Counted from the stretch's first letter, positions 24,065 through 33,746 are shown. The stretch is DNA of 64,000 nucleotides from Candidatus Eisenbacteria bacterium (GCA_035712145.1 DASTBI010000221.1:1-64000), one strand, 5' to 3'. Translations and numbers: made by a program. The notes: generated from the letters alone by a model not told the origin.

Positions 24065-26142
24065 CCGTTCGCGTTTGCCGCGCGGCCGCGGTTCACTTCA
24101 CGATCCTGTGGCTGGCTGCGTGCGGAACCTCGCCATCGGGTGAGGGCCCGAGGCCGGCCGCGTCGTTCGATCCCGACTCGATGCCCGAGGCGTTCGCGCG
24201 TTCCACCGCGGCCCTGATGTGGCCGGGCACGACGCGCGGATGGCAGATCACGCCGGAAGGCGATCTCTTCGACGGCGAGGTCGAGGTGCGAGTGGAGCCC
24301 GCTTCAGGAACGGCGGCCGCGAGCGCGCCCAAAGCGATCGCCTACGAGGGCCGCTGGCTGCCGGTCGCTCACTGGTGGCGCAAGAGCGGAGACATCGAGT
24401 GGCGGTTCGAAGGGGTGGCGTTCCCCGAGCCGGCTCCGCGAGACAGTCAGCTGGTGGCCTCGCTGGCGGTGAGCGCCATCAACCGCGCCGCCGAGCCGCG
24501 GCCGGCGCGACTGACCCTGTCGCTCTCACCCCCCGACCCGGATCCGATCTTCGTCGCATTCGATGCGCCCGAGACCCCTACGCCTCCTCTGACCTGGGGC
24601 TCGAACGGCAAGGACACGATCTACGCCTGGACGGAAGGCGCCAAGCCCGGAGCGACGTGGAGCAGCGAGTGGACGCTCGCGCCCGGCGAGACCAGGACCG
24701 TGCGCGTGCTCCTGCCTTCCTATCCGAAGTCCGCCGCCCTCGTCCGCGCGCTGGCCAGGACTCCTCACGCCCGCCGTGTGGCGGACGCGCGGGATTACTG
24801 GACACGGACGCTCGAGGGCGCAACGCGGTTCGCGCTCGGAGATCCCGAAGTGGAAGCCGCGCTCTCGGCGGCCCGCGTGCTGCTCCTCTCCTGCCGCGAG
24901 CGCCGCGGCCCCGACTGGATGCCGATCGGCGGGCCCTTCCACTATCGCGACATCTGGCTGCGCGACGGAGCGCGTCTGATCGCCGCCCTCTCGGTGGCCG
25001 GCCATACCCAGGAGGCGCAGGCTCTGGCTCGCGGCTTCATGCGCTTCCAGTGGCCGCAGGGCGGCTTCATGTCGCAGCGCGGGCAGCCCGACGGCACCGG
25101 CCAGGCGCTGTGGGCGTTCGAGCAGGCCATGCTGCGGCCGTCGCCGGCGGAGTCTCTCGCGCGCTACGTCGACGCCGCGCGCCGCGCATGGAAGTGGTAC
25201 GAGTGGCAGCGCGACTTCGGGCGGCAGTCCGGGTGGCGGTTTGGACTCATGCTGCCTTACGCCGATCCGCGAGACGCCGAGCTGGTCGTGGCGCAGATGG
25301 TGGGCACCGATGCCTGGGCGTTGGCGGGATATCGCGCGACCGCGCGGCTGATGCGCGCCGCCGGTCTCGAGCAGGAGGCCTCCGCCGTGGACCGGACGCG
25401 CGAGCGCTACACCGCGGATTTCGTGGCCGCGCTCGACCGGACCGGCAGCCGTGACATTCCACCGACGTGGCAAGGCATCGGCAGGGACTGGGGCAACTTC
25501 GCGGTGGGATGGCCGTGCATGGCCCTTCCGCCTCTGCATCCGAGGCTGGCGTCGCTGGCCGAGCGCGCGTGGAGAGAAGCGGGCCACGTCGGGCTCGTCA
25601 TCTATGGCCATCGCGACTCGCTGCACGGCTACGTGGGCGCCGACCTCGGCACCTGGGCGTTGCTCGCCGGGCGCCGCGCGGAGGCGGACAGCGTGCTGGC
25701 CGCGCTGCTCCACTGGAGGAACGCGAGCGGTGCCTCGGCCGAGCTGTTCTCCCGCGAGCGCGACTTCGGCCGCAACCTGCCGCCGCATCCGACCAGCGCC
25801 GCGGCGCTGATCGCACTCACGCGCAACGCGCTCCTGTTCGATGACGGCGACGTGCTGGCGCTGACGATGGGCGCCCGTGATCGCTGGTGGCGAGGCTCGA
25901 GGATCGAGCGCGCGCCGACCCGATGGGGCCGGATCGACCTCGAGTTCGGGCTCAGGAATGACGAAGCGACGTGGCGATGGACGCCGGTGGACGTGTGGAC
26001 CGCGCTCACCCTTCCCCCTGGAACCGCGCTCTCGGGCGATCCTCCGTCACCGCTCACGCGGCGGTCCGACACCGTGATCATGGCGCCGCCCGGGACCCGC
26101 GAGGCGCGCGTGGGGCTGCGCCGGCTGGCCGCGGCGCGATGA
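24061..26142 (+). CDS. Glycosidase-like lipoprotein (six-hairpin fold)
   Basis: A 693-residue lipoprotein (lipobox LAAC with Cys near residue 21, TTG start overlapping the previous stop). Residues about 30-250 are beta-rich. Residues about 265-600 look like an (alpha/alpha)6 barrel of the glucoamylase/trehalase type: GPFHYRDIWLRDGARLIAA, WPQGGFMSQRGQPDGTGQAL, a later DWGNFAVGWPCMALPPLHPR and HGYVGADLGTWALLAGRRAEA. The acidic residues in DIWLRDG and DGTGQALWAFEQ are candidate catalytic groups, but I cannot prove activity or substrate. It lies between two paralogous TPR membrane proteins and overlaps both by 4 nt, so the three are one coupled unit. Confidence 0.75.
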   Translation: MTVRVCRAAAVHFTILWLAACGTSPSGEGPRPAASFDPDSMPEAFARSTAALMWPGTTRGWQITPEGDLFDGEVEVRVEPASGTAAASAPKAIAYEGRWLPVAHWWRKSGDIEWRFEGVAFPEPAPRDSQLVASLAVSAINRAAEPRPARLTLSLSPPDPDPIFVAFDAPETPTPPLTWGSNGKDTIYAWTEGAKPGATWSSEWTLAPGETRTVRVLLPSYPKSAALVRALARTPHARRVADARDYWTRTLEGATRFALGDPEVEAALSAARVLLLSCRERRGPDWMPIGGPFHYRDIWLRDGARLIAALSVAGHTQEAQALARGFMRFQWPQGGFMSQRGQPDGTGQALWAFEQAMLRPSPAESLARYVDAARRAWKWYEWQRDFGRQSGWRFGLMLPYADPRDAELVVAQMVGTDAWALAGYRATARLMRAAGLEQEASAVDRTRERYTADFVAALDRTGSRDIPPTWQGIGRDWGNFAVGWPCMALPPLHPRLASLAERAWREAGHVGLVIYGHRDSLHGYVGADLGTWALLAGRRAEADSVLAALLHWRNASGASAELFSRERDFGRNLPPHPTSAAALIALTRNALLFDDGDVLALTMGARDRWWRGSRIERAPTRWGRIDLEFGLRNDEATWRWTPVDVWTALTLPPGTALSGDPPSPLTRRSDTVIMAPPGTREARVGLRRLAAAR

Positions 26143-26771
26143 GCCCCAAGCGCTCACGCGCGGCGCGCCGGCCGCCGGCGGCGAAGCCCGCGCCGCGACC
26201 GAAGCGCTCGATCGTGACGCCGGTCGTCGTGCTGACGCTGGCGGTGGGAGCGGCCCTGTGGTGGCGCTTCGGCAGGCACCCTCAGCCGCCGGACACCGGG
26301 GGCGCGCCATTCGATTCCCGCCAGACCTATGCCGAGGCCATGACGCTGAGCCAGCAAGGACGCTTCATCGAGAGCCTGCCGATGTTCCGCCGGGTCATGG
26401 AGTCGGATACGAGCTTGTCCCAGCTCCATCACGACTACGCCACCGCGATGCTCAATGCCGTCCACCAGAGCCGCCACCATCTCGGTCGCCAGGAGTTCGC
26501 GGTGCGCTCTTCGATCGAAAGAGTCGAGCTGGTCCGCTGGGCGCTGGTCGAGCTGGTGGCCGCCGAGCGCACCGCGCGAGACGCGCGCGCGCGCGCCTGG
26601 GGCATCCGCACCCGGGCACAGGCTCTGGGAGCCTGGGGGTTCCCGTGGGAAGCGATGGTCGGTTACCGGCAGGTGGAATGGGCCGATCCCGCCTGGACCG
26701 AGATCGCCGGGCGTGCCGAGCGGGTGCTCGCCGAGATGGAGCACCCCGAGCGGGCGAACGTGGCTCGCTGA
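26139..26771 (+). CDS. Membrane-anchored TPR protein (cassette gene 2)
   Basis: A 210-residue protein with a basic, Ala/Pro-rich N-terminus, one transmembrane segment (TPVVVLTLAVGAALWW) and a TPR-like periplasmic part (YAEAMTLSQQGRFIESLPMF, AMVGYRQVEWADPAWTEIAG). It is a paralogue of the protein at 23441-24064, with shared RSSIERV and HLGRQ segments. The ATG overlaps the glycosidase stop (ATGA). The gene ends 14 bp from a convergent gene. Probably pairs with the first TPR protein around the glycosidase-like lipoprotein; inferred from context only. Confidence 0.8.
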   Translation: MSPKRSRAARRPPAAKPAPRPKRSIVTPVVVLTLAVGAALWWRFGRHPQPPDTGGAPFDSRQTYAEAMTLSQQGRFIESLPMFRRVMESDTSLSQLHHDYATAMLNAVHQSRHHLGRQEFAVRSSIERVELVRWALVELVAAERTARDARARAWGIRTRAQALGAWGFPWEAMVGYRQVEWADPAWTEIAGRAERVLAEMEHPERANVAR

Positions 26772-26785
26772 GGGGTGGCCGAGCC

Positions 26786-27409
26786 CTACAGGTTCTTGGC
26801 CTTCTTCCGCCGGCGCTCGTCTTCCATCTTCTGCCACCAGCGCGACTCGTAGGTGAGCGCCACCGACATGTCGTCGGTCATCTCCACCTGCACCCGATCG
26901 CCGCCCTTCGAAGCCCAGCCCGAGCGGATGGTCACGTAGCCGCCACGGACCCCGCGCGCGCTGTTGGGATCGCCCTTCACGTAGGGAAAGCGGAACTTCT
27001 CCACCGTCTCCTGGCGCCGGCCGTACCTGGCCAGCAGCTCGGCCACCAGGTCGTCGTAGATCTTCCGCTGGATGGCGTACTCGTTGCGCTCGCCCTTCGA
27101 TGGAACGGTGATCTCCCAGCGCACCACACGGCTTTCGTCGTCGAGCCGGGCGTGGATGATCGCGTAGGCGTCGAAGATCTTCCCGTCCGCGGCGAGCAGG
27201 TCCTTGGTGCGCGCGCCGGGCGTCTCCTTGTATCCCTTCGCCGCGAGCTGCGCCGCCACGTCGTCGACGGGCGTGAGCCATCGAATCGACGCGAACATGA
27301 TGCTGTCGGGCCGGGTCTTCGAGTCGGGAATCGGCGTCTCGGCGGCGAACGCGGCGGTTCCCGCCATCAAGCCCACGGCGATCAGCGCCACGGGCTTCAG
27401 ATCCCGCAT
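26786..27409 (-). CDS. Exported protein downstream of PPDK, unrecognised
   Basis: A 207-residue protein with a signal peptide (KPVALIAVGLMAGTAAFA). The mature part alternates helices and strands: SIRWLTPVDDVAAQLAAKGYK, VVRWEITVPSKGERNEYAIQ, VEKFRFPYVKGDPNSAR, ending in a Lys/Arg-rich helix (WWQKMEDERRRKKAKNL). No known family comes to mind; the layout resembles small periplasmic proteins that bind a partner through a basic tail. It starts 2 bp after the PPDK stop, so it is co-transcribed with it, although it is exported and PPDK is cytoplasmic. Confidence 0.7.
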   Translation of the reverse strand: MRDLKPVALIAVGLMAGTAAFAAETPIPDSKTRPDSIMFASIRWLTPVDDVAAQLAAKGYKETPGARTKDLLAADGKIFDAYAIIHARLDDESRVVRWEITVPSKGERNEYAIQRKIYDDLVAELLARYGRRQETVEKFRFPYVKGDPNSARGVRGGYVTIRSGWASKGGDRVQVEMTDDMSVALTYESRWWQKMEDERRRKKAKNL

Positions 27410-27411
27410 CC

Positions 27412-30255
27412 TCACCGCTGATCGCTCCCCGCGGCCTTGCCGCGCAGCGCGGCCTGAGCCGCCGCGAGGCGGGCGATCGGCACGCGGAACGGCGAGCACG
27501 AGACGTAGTCGAGGTTCGTGCGGTGGCAGAACTCGACGCTCGAAGGATCGCCGCCATGCTCTCCACAGATGCCGACCTTGAGCTGCTTGCGCCTCGACCG
27601 GCCCTCCTTGACCGCCCATTCCATCAGGTGGCCGACGCCCTCCTCGTCGATCGAGACGAAGGGATCGCTGGGCAGGATCTTTCGCGCCACGTACTCGCCG
27701 AGGAACTTGCCGGCGTCGTCGCGCGAGAAGCCGAAGGCCATCTGCGTGAGATCGTTGGTGCCGAACGAGAAGAACTCCGCCTCCTCGGCGATCCCCGCGG
27801 CCGACACCGCGGCGCGCGGCACCTCGATCATGGTGCCGACCAGGTACTCGACTCGCGTGCCCCGGCGCTCCATGACCTCCTCGGCCACGCGGCGCACGAC
27901 GGCGGCCTGATCCTTGAGCTCGTTCACGTGGCCGACCAGCGGAATCATGATCTCGGGGATCGCCCGCGCGCCGTCCTTCGCGGCGTCGCACGCCGCTTCG
28001 AAGATCGCGCGCGCCTGCATCGCGGTGATCTCGGGATAGGTGATGCCGAGCCGGCAGCCACGATGGCCGAGCATCGGGTTGAACTCGTGCAGCTCCTCGA
28101 CCCGGTGGAGCAGCTTCTCCAGGCGGGCGAGCTTCGCCGGCTTGGCGGCCTTGCGCGCGCGCTTCTTGCTCCGCTCCCACTCGGCGTTGAGCACCGCCAC
28201 CTCGGCCATCAGGTTTTCGCGCTTGGGCAGGAACTCGTGAAGCGGCGGATCGAGCGTGCGGATGGTGACCGGATACCCGTCCATGGCCTTGAACAAGCCG
28301 CGGAAGTCGGCGCGCTGGAAGGGCAGCAGCTTCGCGAGCGCGCCGCGGTAGCGCTTGGAAGGCTCCGCCAGCTCCTTGTCGATCCGGGCGAGGTCCGCCT
28401 TGAGCGCCTTGGCCTCGCCTGGGGAGGCGGCCTGCAGGTCTTTCTCGATCGCGGCGCGCCGCGCCTCGATGGCCTTGACCTGGGGCGCGGCCATGATCAT
28501 GTCGACCACGTGCGGCAGCCGCTCCTCGGCGAAGAACATGTGCTCGGTGCGGCACAGCCCGATGCCCTCGGCGCCGAACTCGCGCGCCTTCTTGGCGTCG
28601 CGCGGGATGTCGGCGTTCGCCCGCACCTTGAGCCGGCGCGATTCGTCGGCCCAGCTCATGAAGGTGGCGAACTCCCCGCTCACCACGGCCTCGAGTGTCG
28701 GGACCTGGCCGAGCATCACCCGTCCGGTGCCGCCGTCGATCGTGACCCAGTCACCTTCCTTGACCTGCACGCCGCCGGCCGAGAATCGTCGCGCCTTGGT
28801 GTCGACGACCACCTGCGAGGCCCCGCACACGCACGGCTTGCCCATCCCGCGCGCCACCACCGCCGCGTGGCTGGTGAGACCGCCGGTCGATGTCAGGATG
28901 CCTTGCGCGGCATCCATCCCATGGATGTCGTCGGGCGTGGTCTCCCGGCGCACCAGAATGACCTTCTCCTTGTCCCCGCGCTCCGCGGCATCGTCGGCGT
29001 CGAACACCGCGCGTCCTGCCGCGGCTCCGGGAGAGGCCGCGAGCCCCTGGGCCACGATCTGGGCCTTGGCCTTGGGATCGATCCGCGGGTGAAGGAGCTG
29101 GTCGAGCGAGGACGGCTCGACTCGCATGACCGCCTCGTGTCGGCTGATCAGCCCTTCGCTCGCCATGTCCACCGCGATCTTGACCGCCGCCTGCGCGGTG
29201 CGTTTGGCGGTGCGGGTCTGGAGCAGGAAGAGCTTGCCCTCCTGAACCGTGAACTCGAAGTCCTGGACGTCGCGGTAATGCTTCTCGAGCCGGCTGGTGA
29301 TGTCGCGCAGCTGCGCGTAGACGTCGGGCATGCGCTCGCCGAGCACCCGAATCGGCTCGGGCGTCCGGACGCCGGCGACCACGTCTTCGCCCTGCGCGTT
29401 GACCAGGTACTCGCCGTAGAAGTGGTTCTCGCCGGTGGCCGGGTTCCGGGTGAAACCGACCCCCGTTCCCGACGTCGGCCCGAGGTTGCCGAACACCATG
29501 GCCTGGACGTTCACCGCGGTGCCGATGTCGTCGGGGATCCCGTTCTGCCGGCGGTAGTAGACGGCTCGCTCGTTGTTCCACGAGCGGAACACCGCGTCGC
29601 GCGCCATGGCGAGCTGCTCGAGCGGGTTCTGCGGGAAGTCGCGTCCGGCGCGGCGCCGCACCAGCTCACGAAAGTCGCGCACCAACAGGGTGAGGTCTTC
29701 CAGGCCGAGCTCGAGATCGCTTTCGACCCGGCGTCGCTTCTTGAGGGCGTGGAGATGGTCCTCGAACTCGCTCTTCTCGAGCCCGAGCACCACCGAGCCG
29801 AACATCTGGATGAAGCGCCGGTAGCAGTCGAGCGCGAAACGCGCATCCCCCGAGCGCTCTGCGAGCCCCTGGCTCGAGCGGTCGTTGAGCCCGAGGTTGA
29901 GCACCGTGTCCATCATGCCCGGCATCGAGAACTTGGCGCCCGACCTCACCGACACCAGCAGCGGATCCCGGGGATCGCCCAGGCGCTTGCCCATCACGTT
30001 CTGCAGGCGCTCGAGCGCGGCCTCCTGCTGATCGTCGAACCGCGGGGGGAGCTTCCTGCCGTGCTCGTAGTAGTGGCGGCACACCTCGGTGGTGATGGTG
30101 AAGCCGGGAGGCACCGGCACTCCGGCGTTCGACATCTCCGCCAGGCCCGCGCCCTTGCCGCCGAGGAGGTCGCGCATCTTCGCGTTGCCGTCCGCGCGGC
30201 CTTCCCCGAAAAAGTAGACGTACGTGTCGGACGTGACCACCTGAGATTCGGTCAT
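27412..30255 (-). CDS. ppdK: Pyruvate, phosphate dikinase
   Basis: A 947-residue enzyme converting pyruvate, ATP and Pi to PEP, AMP and PPi, reversibly, in the cytoplasm. The N-terminal nucleotide-binding domain carries GGKGAGLAEMSNAGVPVPPG and LGLEKSEFEDHL. The central phosphohistidine domain shows GGLTSHAAVVARGMGKP, with the catalytic His. The C-terminal TIM barrel has EGIGLCRTEHMFF, the GTRVEYLVGTMIE segment and the catalytic Cys motif CGEHGGDPSS. Length is at the upper end of the family. The ATG is set by the family N-terminus (YVYFFGEG). Together with pyruvate kinase it gives the cell both irreversible and reversible PEP-pyruvate steps. Confidence 0.97.
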   Translation of the reverse strand: MTESQVVTSDTYVYFFGEGRADGNAKMRDLLGGKGAGLAEMSNAGVPVPPGFTITTEVCRHYYEHGRKLPPRFDDQQEAALERLQNVMGKRLGDPRDPLLVSVRSGAKFSMPGMMDTVLNLGLNDRSSQGLAERSGDARFALDCYRRFIQMFGSVVLGLEKSEFEDHLHALKKRRRVESDLELGLEDLTLLVRDFRELVRRRAGRDFPQNPLEQLAMARDAVFRSWNNERAVYYRRQNGIPDDIGTAVNVQAMVFGNLGPTSGTGVGFTRNPATGENHFYGEYLVNAQGEDVVAGVRTPEPIRVLGERMPDVYAQLRDITSRLEKHYRDVQDFEFTVQEGKLFLLQTRTAKRTAQAAVKIAVDMASEGLISRHEAVMRVEPSSLDQLLHPRIDPKAKAQIVAQGLAASPGAAAGRAVFDADDAAERGDKEKVILVRRETTPDDIHGMDAAQGILTSTGGLTSHAAVVARGMGKPCVCGASQVVVDTKARRFSAGGVQVKEGDWVTIDGGTGRVMLGQVPTLEAVVSGEFATFMSWADESRRLKVRANADIPRDAKKAREFGAEGIGLCRTEHMFFAEERLPHVVDMIMAAPQVKAIEARRAAIEKDLQAASPGEAKALKADLARIDKELAEPSKRYRGALAKLLPFQRADFRGLFKAMDGYPVTIRTLDPPLHEFLPKRENLMAEVAVLNAEWERSKKRARKAAKPAKLARLEKLLHRVEELHEFNPMLGHRGCRLGITYPEITAMQARAIFEAACDAAKDGARAIPEIMIPLVGHVNELKDQAAVVRRVAEEVMERRGTRVEYLVGTMIEVPRAAVSAAGIAEEAEFFSFGTNDLTQMAFGFSRDDAGKFLGEYVARKILPSDPFVSIDEEGVGHLMEWAVKEGRSRRKQLKVGICGEHGGDPSSVEFCHRTNLDYVSCSPFRVPIARLAAAQAALRGKAAGSDQR

Positions 30256-30265
30256 GCGCGCCTCC

Positions 30266-32383
30266 CTAGCGCCGGCGTGGACTGGTCTTCGTGGGGGCCT
30301 GGCTCAGGAAAGCGGCCGGCGAGATTCCCGTGTTGATCTGAACTCGAGTCACCTTGAGGGTGAGCGTCCGCTCACCATTGACCTGTCTCTCCTCGGTGTG
30401 CGGCCACAACACACCTTGCACCGTGCGGAGGTCTCCGAACAAGCGTCTCAGCGCCGACCCCGCGAGCGGCGAGCCCTGGTTGTCCTCGGCGCCGATCAGG
30501 CGTCGGGTCTTCGGATCGAGGTAGAGCACCCATCGCGTGCCTTCCTGGCCCACCACTTCGACGATGTCGGCCATCACGCCTCCGATCTCGTCCTGGCCGC
30601 GGAATGCCACCCGGGACTGGGGGTTCGCGGCCATGATCAGCAGGTGCGGGACGTCGCCGGAAAAAGCCCGCCGCATCGCCTGGACTCCATCCGCCTCCTC
30701 CTGGAAGGTGGAGTCGTTCTCGCCCGCGGTCATGCGGGTCCATGCGGTGTCGCCATGAAGCGCCTGAACCGTCATGAGCTGCATGAACGCCGTCTCGGTG
30801 CGGAGCCTTCCGGGCTCGAGCCTCATTTCGGTCTGCTTGCCGCTGATCGACTCGCTGCCGCGATAGAGCGTGATCTCGGACTCTACCCGGGAGTCCTTGA
30901 TCGCCTTGAGGCGTTTGATTCCGCCGTGTGCGGTGACGGCCGCATCCGCCCGCTTCCGGCCTTCGCGGATCGACGCCTCGTCGGGCTCGTCCATCCGCAT
31001 CGCGGGCGACACCGCGATCGGCGTCGCGGGCTGCCCCACGGGGACGACCTCGACGGCGCCCAGCGATTGGAGCCCGGCCTTCAGGGCTTCGGCCGATCCC
31101 ACCACCACGAGCACCGCGTGATCCGGATCGAAGTACCGGCGCGCCACGTCCTGCACGCTCTCGGGCGACACCGCCGCCAGCTCGGTGGGGTAGCGGTCGC
31201 CGTAATCGTCGCCGAGGCCGAGCGAGGCGGCGGTGAGCCACGTGGCAGCCTGCGCGCCGAGCGTCTCGTTCCGCAGCGGGTAGGCGCGGCTCAGGATGCG
31301 CCGCGAGCGCTCCACTTCCGCCGCCGGCGGAGGCGAGCCGGCGAAGCGCTTCAACTCGGCCCGCAGCGAGGCCGCCGACGCGATCACGGAGTCGTTGCGC
31401 GCGGAGGAGGCGAGGATCAGGAGCCCGGCTTCACGCTGCTGATCGAGCATGCTGTAGGCGCGCGCCACCCGGCCCGGGCCGGCCAGCCGCGACCCTGCAG
31501 CCCCGCCGAGCAGGTCGTTGGCGACCGCGAGCGCTCCCGCATCCCGGGCGCCACGCGCGGAGACCGGAACGGCGAGCCGCACCTCGGCTTCCTCCGCCCC
31601 AGGCACGTCCACCAGCCGGATCTGGAGGCTCGAGAGCGTCCGGGGCTCGGGGGCGGTGGCCGGCGCCACCGTCCGGGCGCGACCCGCCCAGCTCCGGAAG
31701 GCCTCCTGCGCCGCGGTGAACGCGGCTTCGGGGTCGACATCTCCGGCCACGGCGATCAAGGCGTGGTCCGGCCGATACTGCGCGCGGTGGAAGCCCATCA
31801 CCCGCGAGCGGGTGAGCGCCGAAGCCGCCTCGACCGAGCCGCCGAGCGGCGCGGCGTAAGGGTGTCCCTTCATCGCCAGCGCCCACACGTGCTCCTGGGC
31901 CACCACGTCGAGGTGGGTGCGCGACTCGAGCACGCGGCGCGCGAGCTCCTGACGCGCCACCGAGAGCTCGCGGTCGTCGAAGATGGGATTGATCACCGCG
32001 TCCGCCATCAGCTCGAGGCCTCGCTCGAGATCGGCCGAACGGAACGCGCCGGACACGGTGGCGTAGTCGCGCGCCGCCTCTCCCAGCACCGTGCCACCGA
32101 GGCTCTCCACGTCGTGCGCGATCTGATCGGCGGTGCGCGAGCTGGTCCCGCGAGTGAGGAGCAGCGCGACGACGGATGCCGCGCCGGCTTCCAGCGGCTC
32201 CTCGTGGCGGGTGCCGGCGGGAACCAGGATCTGGATCTGGACGATCGGCAGGCGGCGATCGCTGATGACCGCGACCTGGGCGCCGTTCTCGAGCTTGCGG
32301 ACCAGTGTCGGCGCCGCGTCCGCGGCGCTCCCGAGAGCCAGCAGCGCGCCGGCGAAGACGATCGCGGATCGCATGGCGCTCAT
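30266..32383 (-). CDS. M16-like peptidase subunit without HxxEH, with C-terminal extension
   Basis: A 705-residue exported protein (signal peptide RSAIVFAGALLALGSAADA). Residues about 25-435 have the insulinase fold (VRKLENGAQVAVISDRRLPI, VESLGGTVLGEAARDYATVS, RPDHALIAVAGDVDPEAAFT), but the zinc motif HxxEH is replaced by a hydrophobic run (GAASVVALLLTRG). It is therefore the non-catalytic partner of the M16 pair. Residues about 450-705 add a beta-rich domain (SRVESEITLYRGSESISGKQ, WVLYLDPKTRRLIGAED) that resembles outer-membrane lipoprotein-sorting-type folds. The start is fixed by ATGA overlap with the catalytic partner. Two-subunit M16 enzymes usually form one chamber; expected in the periplasm. 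Confidence 0.85.
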   Translation of the reverse strand: MSAMRSAIVFAGALLALGSAADAAPTLVRKLENGAQVAVISDRRLPIVQIQILVPAGTRHEEPLEAGAASVVALLLTRGTSSRTADQIAHDVESLGGTVLGEAARDYATVSGAFRSADLERGLELMADAVINPIFDDRELSVARQELARRVLESRTHLDVVAQEHVWALAMKGHPYAAPLGGSVEAASALTRSRVMGFHRAQYRPDHALIAVAGDVDPEAAFTAAQEAFRSWAGRARTVAPATAPEPRTLSSLQIRLVDVPGAEEAEVRLAVPVSARGARDAGALAVANDLLGGAAGSRLAGPGRVARAYSMLDQQREAGLLILASSARNDSVIASAASLRAELKRFAGSPPPAAEVERSRRILSRAYPLRNETLGAQAATWLTAASLGLGDDYGDRYPTELAAVSPESVQDVARRYFDPDHAVLVVVGSAEALKAGLQSLGAVEVVPVGQPATPIAVSPAMRMDEPDEASIREGRKRADAAVTAHGGIKRLKAIKDSRVESEITLYRGSESISGKQTEMRLEPGRLRTETAFMQLMTVQALHGDTAWTRMTAGENDSTFQEEADGVQAMRRAFSGDVPHLLIMAANPQSRVAFRGQDEIGGVMADIVEVVGQEGTRWVLYLDPKTRRLIGAEDNQGSPLAGSALRRLFGDLRTVQGVLWPHTEERQVNGERTLTLKVTRVQINTGISPAAFLSQAPTKTSPRRR

Positions 32384-33717
32384 GGACGCCCTCCACTCGA
32401 GCGGCCGGGACCGCTGTCCGCGACGGGCAGGAGCCACACGACGTTGCGCCGCGCGGCGGTGAGCTGAGCCGCGACGCGCTGCAGATCCGCGGCCTTGGTG
32501 GCTCGCACGCGGTCCAGCAGCCGGTCGAGATCCTGCGTGTCGCCTGTGAGCATGCATCCCGAGCCGATGGCCTGCGCGCGGCTCCTCGTGGTCTGGAGCC
32601 CGAAGCCGATCGTGGTCTCGGCCTGACGCTTGGCCCTCTCGAGGTCGCCTTCGGTCACCGGCTCGCGACCGAGCCGCTCCAGCTCGGAGAACAGGGCGCG
32701 CTCCACATCCGTGCTGTCGGCGTTGGGCGCGACCGCGAGCGCGAGATAGAAGAGGGAGGCCTCCCGCCGGCTGTCGAGGTCCCCCTGGACCGAGTAGGCG
32801 AGCGGCGGCGTTCCGATCAGCCTGGCCGCCAGCGGCGCATCGTTGGCGCGCGTCAGAACCGAGGCCAGAAGACTCAGCGGGGCCCAGTCGGCATGCCCGC
32901 GCGGCGGCATTCGCCAGGCGGCCATCATGACCCTCAGCGGCACCTGGGCGTGGGTCACCGCTCGCCGCTCGGCCGTCTGCGGCTTGTCGGCCGGAAGCGA
33001 GGGGGCTTTCACCGAGGGTCCCTTGATCGGCTCGAGATACTTGCGCGCCAGACTCACGACGTCGTCGCGCGAGAAGCTCCCGACCACCGTGACCAGGGCG
33101 CGCGACGGGCCGTAGCGCGCGCGGTAGAAATCGCGAAGCTCCTTGAGCGTGATCTTCGAGAGATCGGCCGGCCGGCCGTACACCGAGATGCCGTACGGAT
33201 GGTTGGGGAACGCGAGCGCGTACGCACGCTCGAGCGCGAGCGAGATCGGCGTCGCCCTGCGCTCCCGCTCGTCCGCCACCAGCCGCCGCTCCTGGTCGAG
33301 CACCTGGTCGGTGAGCGTGAGCCCGGACATGCGATCGGCCTCGAGCCGGAATGCCAGCTCCACCGCGTCGGGCGGCAGCGTCTCGTAGAAGGACATGAAG
33401 TCGTGGGTGGCGTAGGCGCCCGAGGAACCGCCCTCGTTCCTCACCAGCCGGCCGTGCTCGCCGTCGCCGACGTGGCTCGACCCGCGGAACATCAGATGCT
33501 CGAAGAGGTGCGCGACCCCGGTGCGTCCCGCAGGGTCGTGTCGGCTGCCGGCGTCGTACCACACCGCGACGTCCACCGACTTGGCCTTCTGATCCGGCGC
33601 CATCACCAGGCGCACGCCGTTCTTCAGCGTCACCGTCTCGGCGCGGGTCATCTCGAGCGCGTGGGCCGGGACCGCGCACGCCAGGGCGGCGGCGAGCCAG
33701 ATGCCCGCACGTCTCAT
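32380..33717 (-). CDS. M16 zinc peptidase, catalytic subunit
   Basis: A 445-residue secreted zinc peptidase of the M16B type. The signal peptide (RRAGIWLAAALACAVPAHA) and an AAAGGAA ribosome-binding site place the ATG at 33717. The inverted zinc motif HLFEH (His70, Glu73, His74) is intact, followed by the family's FRGSSHVGDGEHGRLVRNEG. The C-terminal half is the usual inactive copy of the fold. Its gene overlaps the partner lacking HxxEH by 4 nt. Known relatives degrade or process small peptides; the substrate here is unknown. The subtilisin gene ends 29 bp upstream. Confidence 0.92.
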   Translation of the reverse strand: MRRAGIWLAAALACAVPAHALEMTRAETVTLKNGVRLVMAPDQKAKSVDVAVWYDAGSRHDPAGRTGVAHLFEHLMFRGSSHVGDGEHGRLVRNEGGSSGAYATHDFMSFYETLPPDAVELAFRLEADRMSGLTLTDQVLDQERRLVADERERRATPISLALERAYALAFPNHPYGISVYGRPADLSKITLKELRDFYRARYGPSRALVTVVGSFSRDDVVSLARKYLEPIKGPSVKAPSLPADKPQTAERRAVTHAQVPLRVMMAAWRMPPRGHADWAPLSLLASVLTRANDAPLAARLIGTPPLAYSVQGDLDSRREASLFYLALAVAPNADSTDVERALFSELERLGREPVTEGDLERAKRQAETTIGFGLQTTRSRAQAIGSGCMLTGDTQDLDRLLDRVRATKAADLQRVAAQLTAARRNVVWLLPVADSGPGRSSGGRP

Positions 33718-33746
33718 CCGGGGGTTCCTTTCGATTCGAGGTCGAT

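Noticed and set aside
23875-26142. Fusion of the TPR gene and the glycosidase-like lipoprotein
   Set aside because: The frame upstream of 24061 is a shadow of the TPR gene; the TTG at 24061 starts a proper lipoprotein signal.
27523-30336. Long plus-strand frame opposite PPDK
   Set aside because: It mirrors PPDK codons and has no start signal or family resemblance, while PPDK is canonical.
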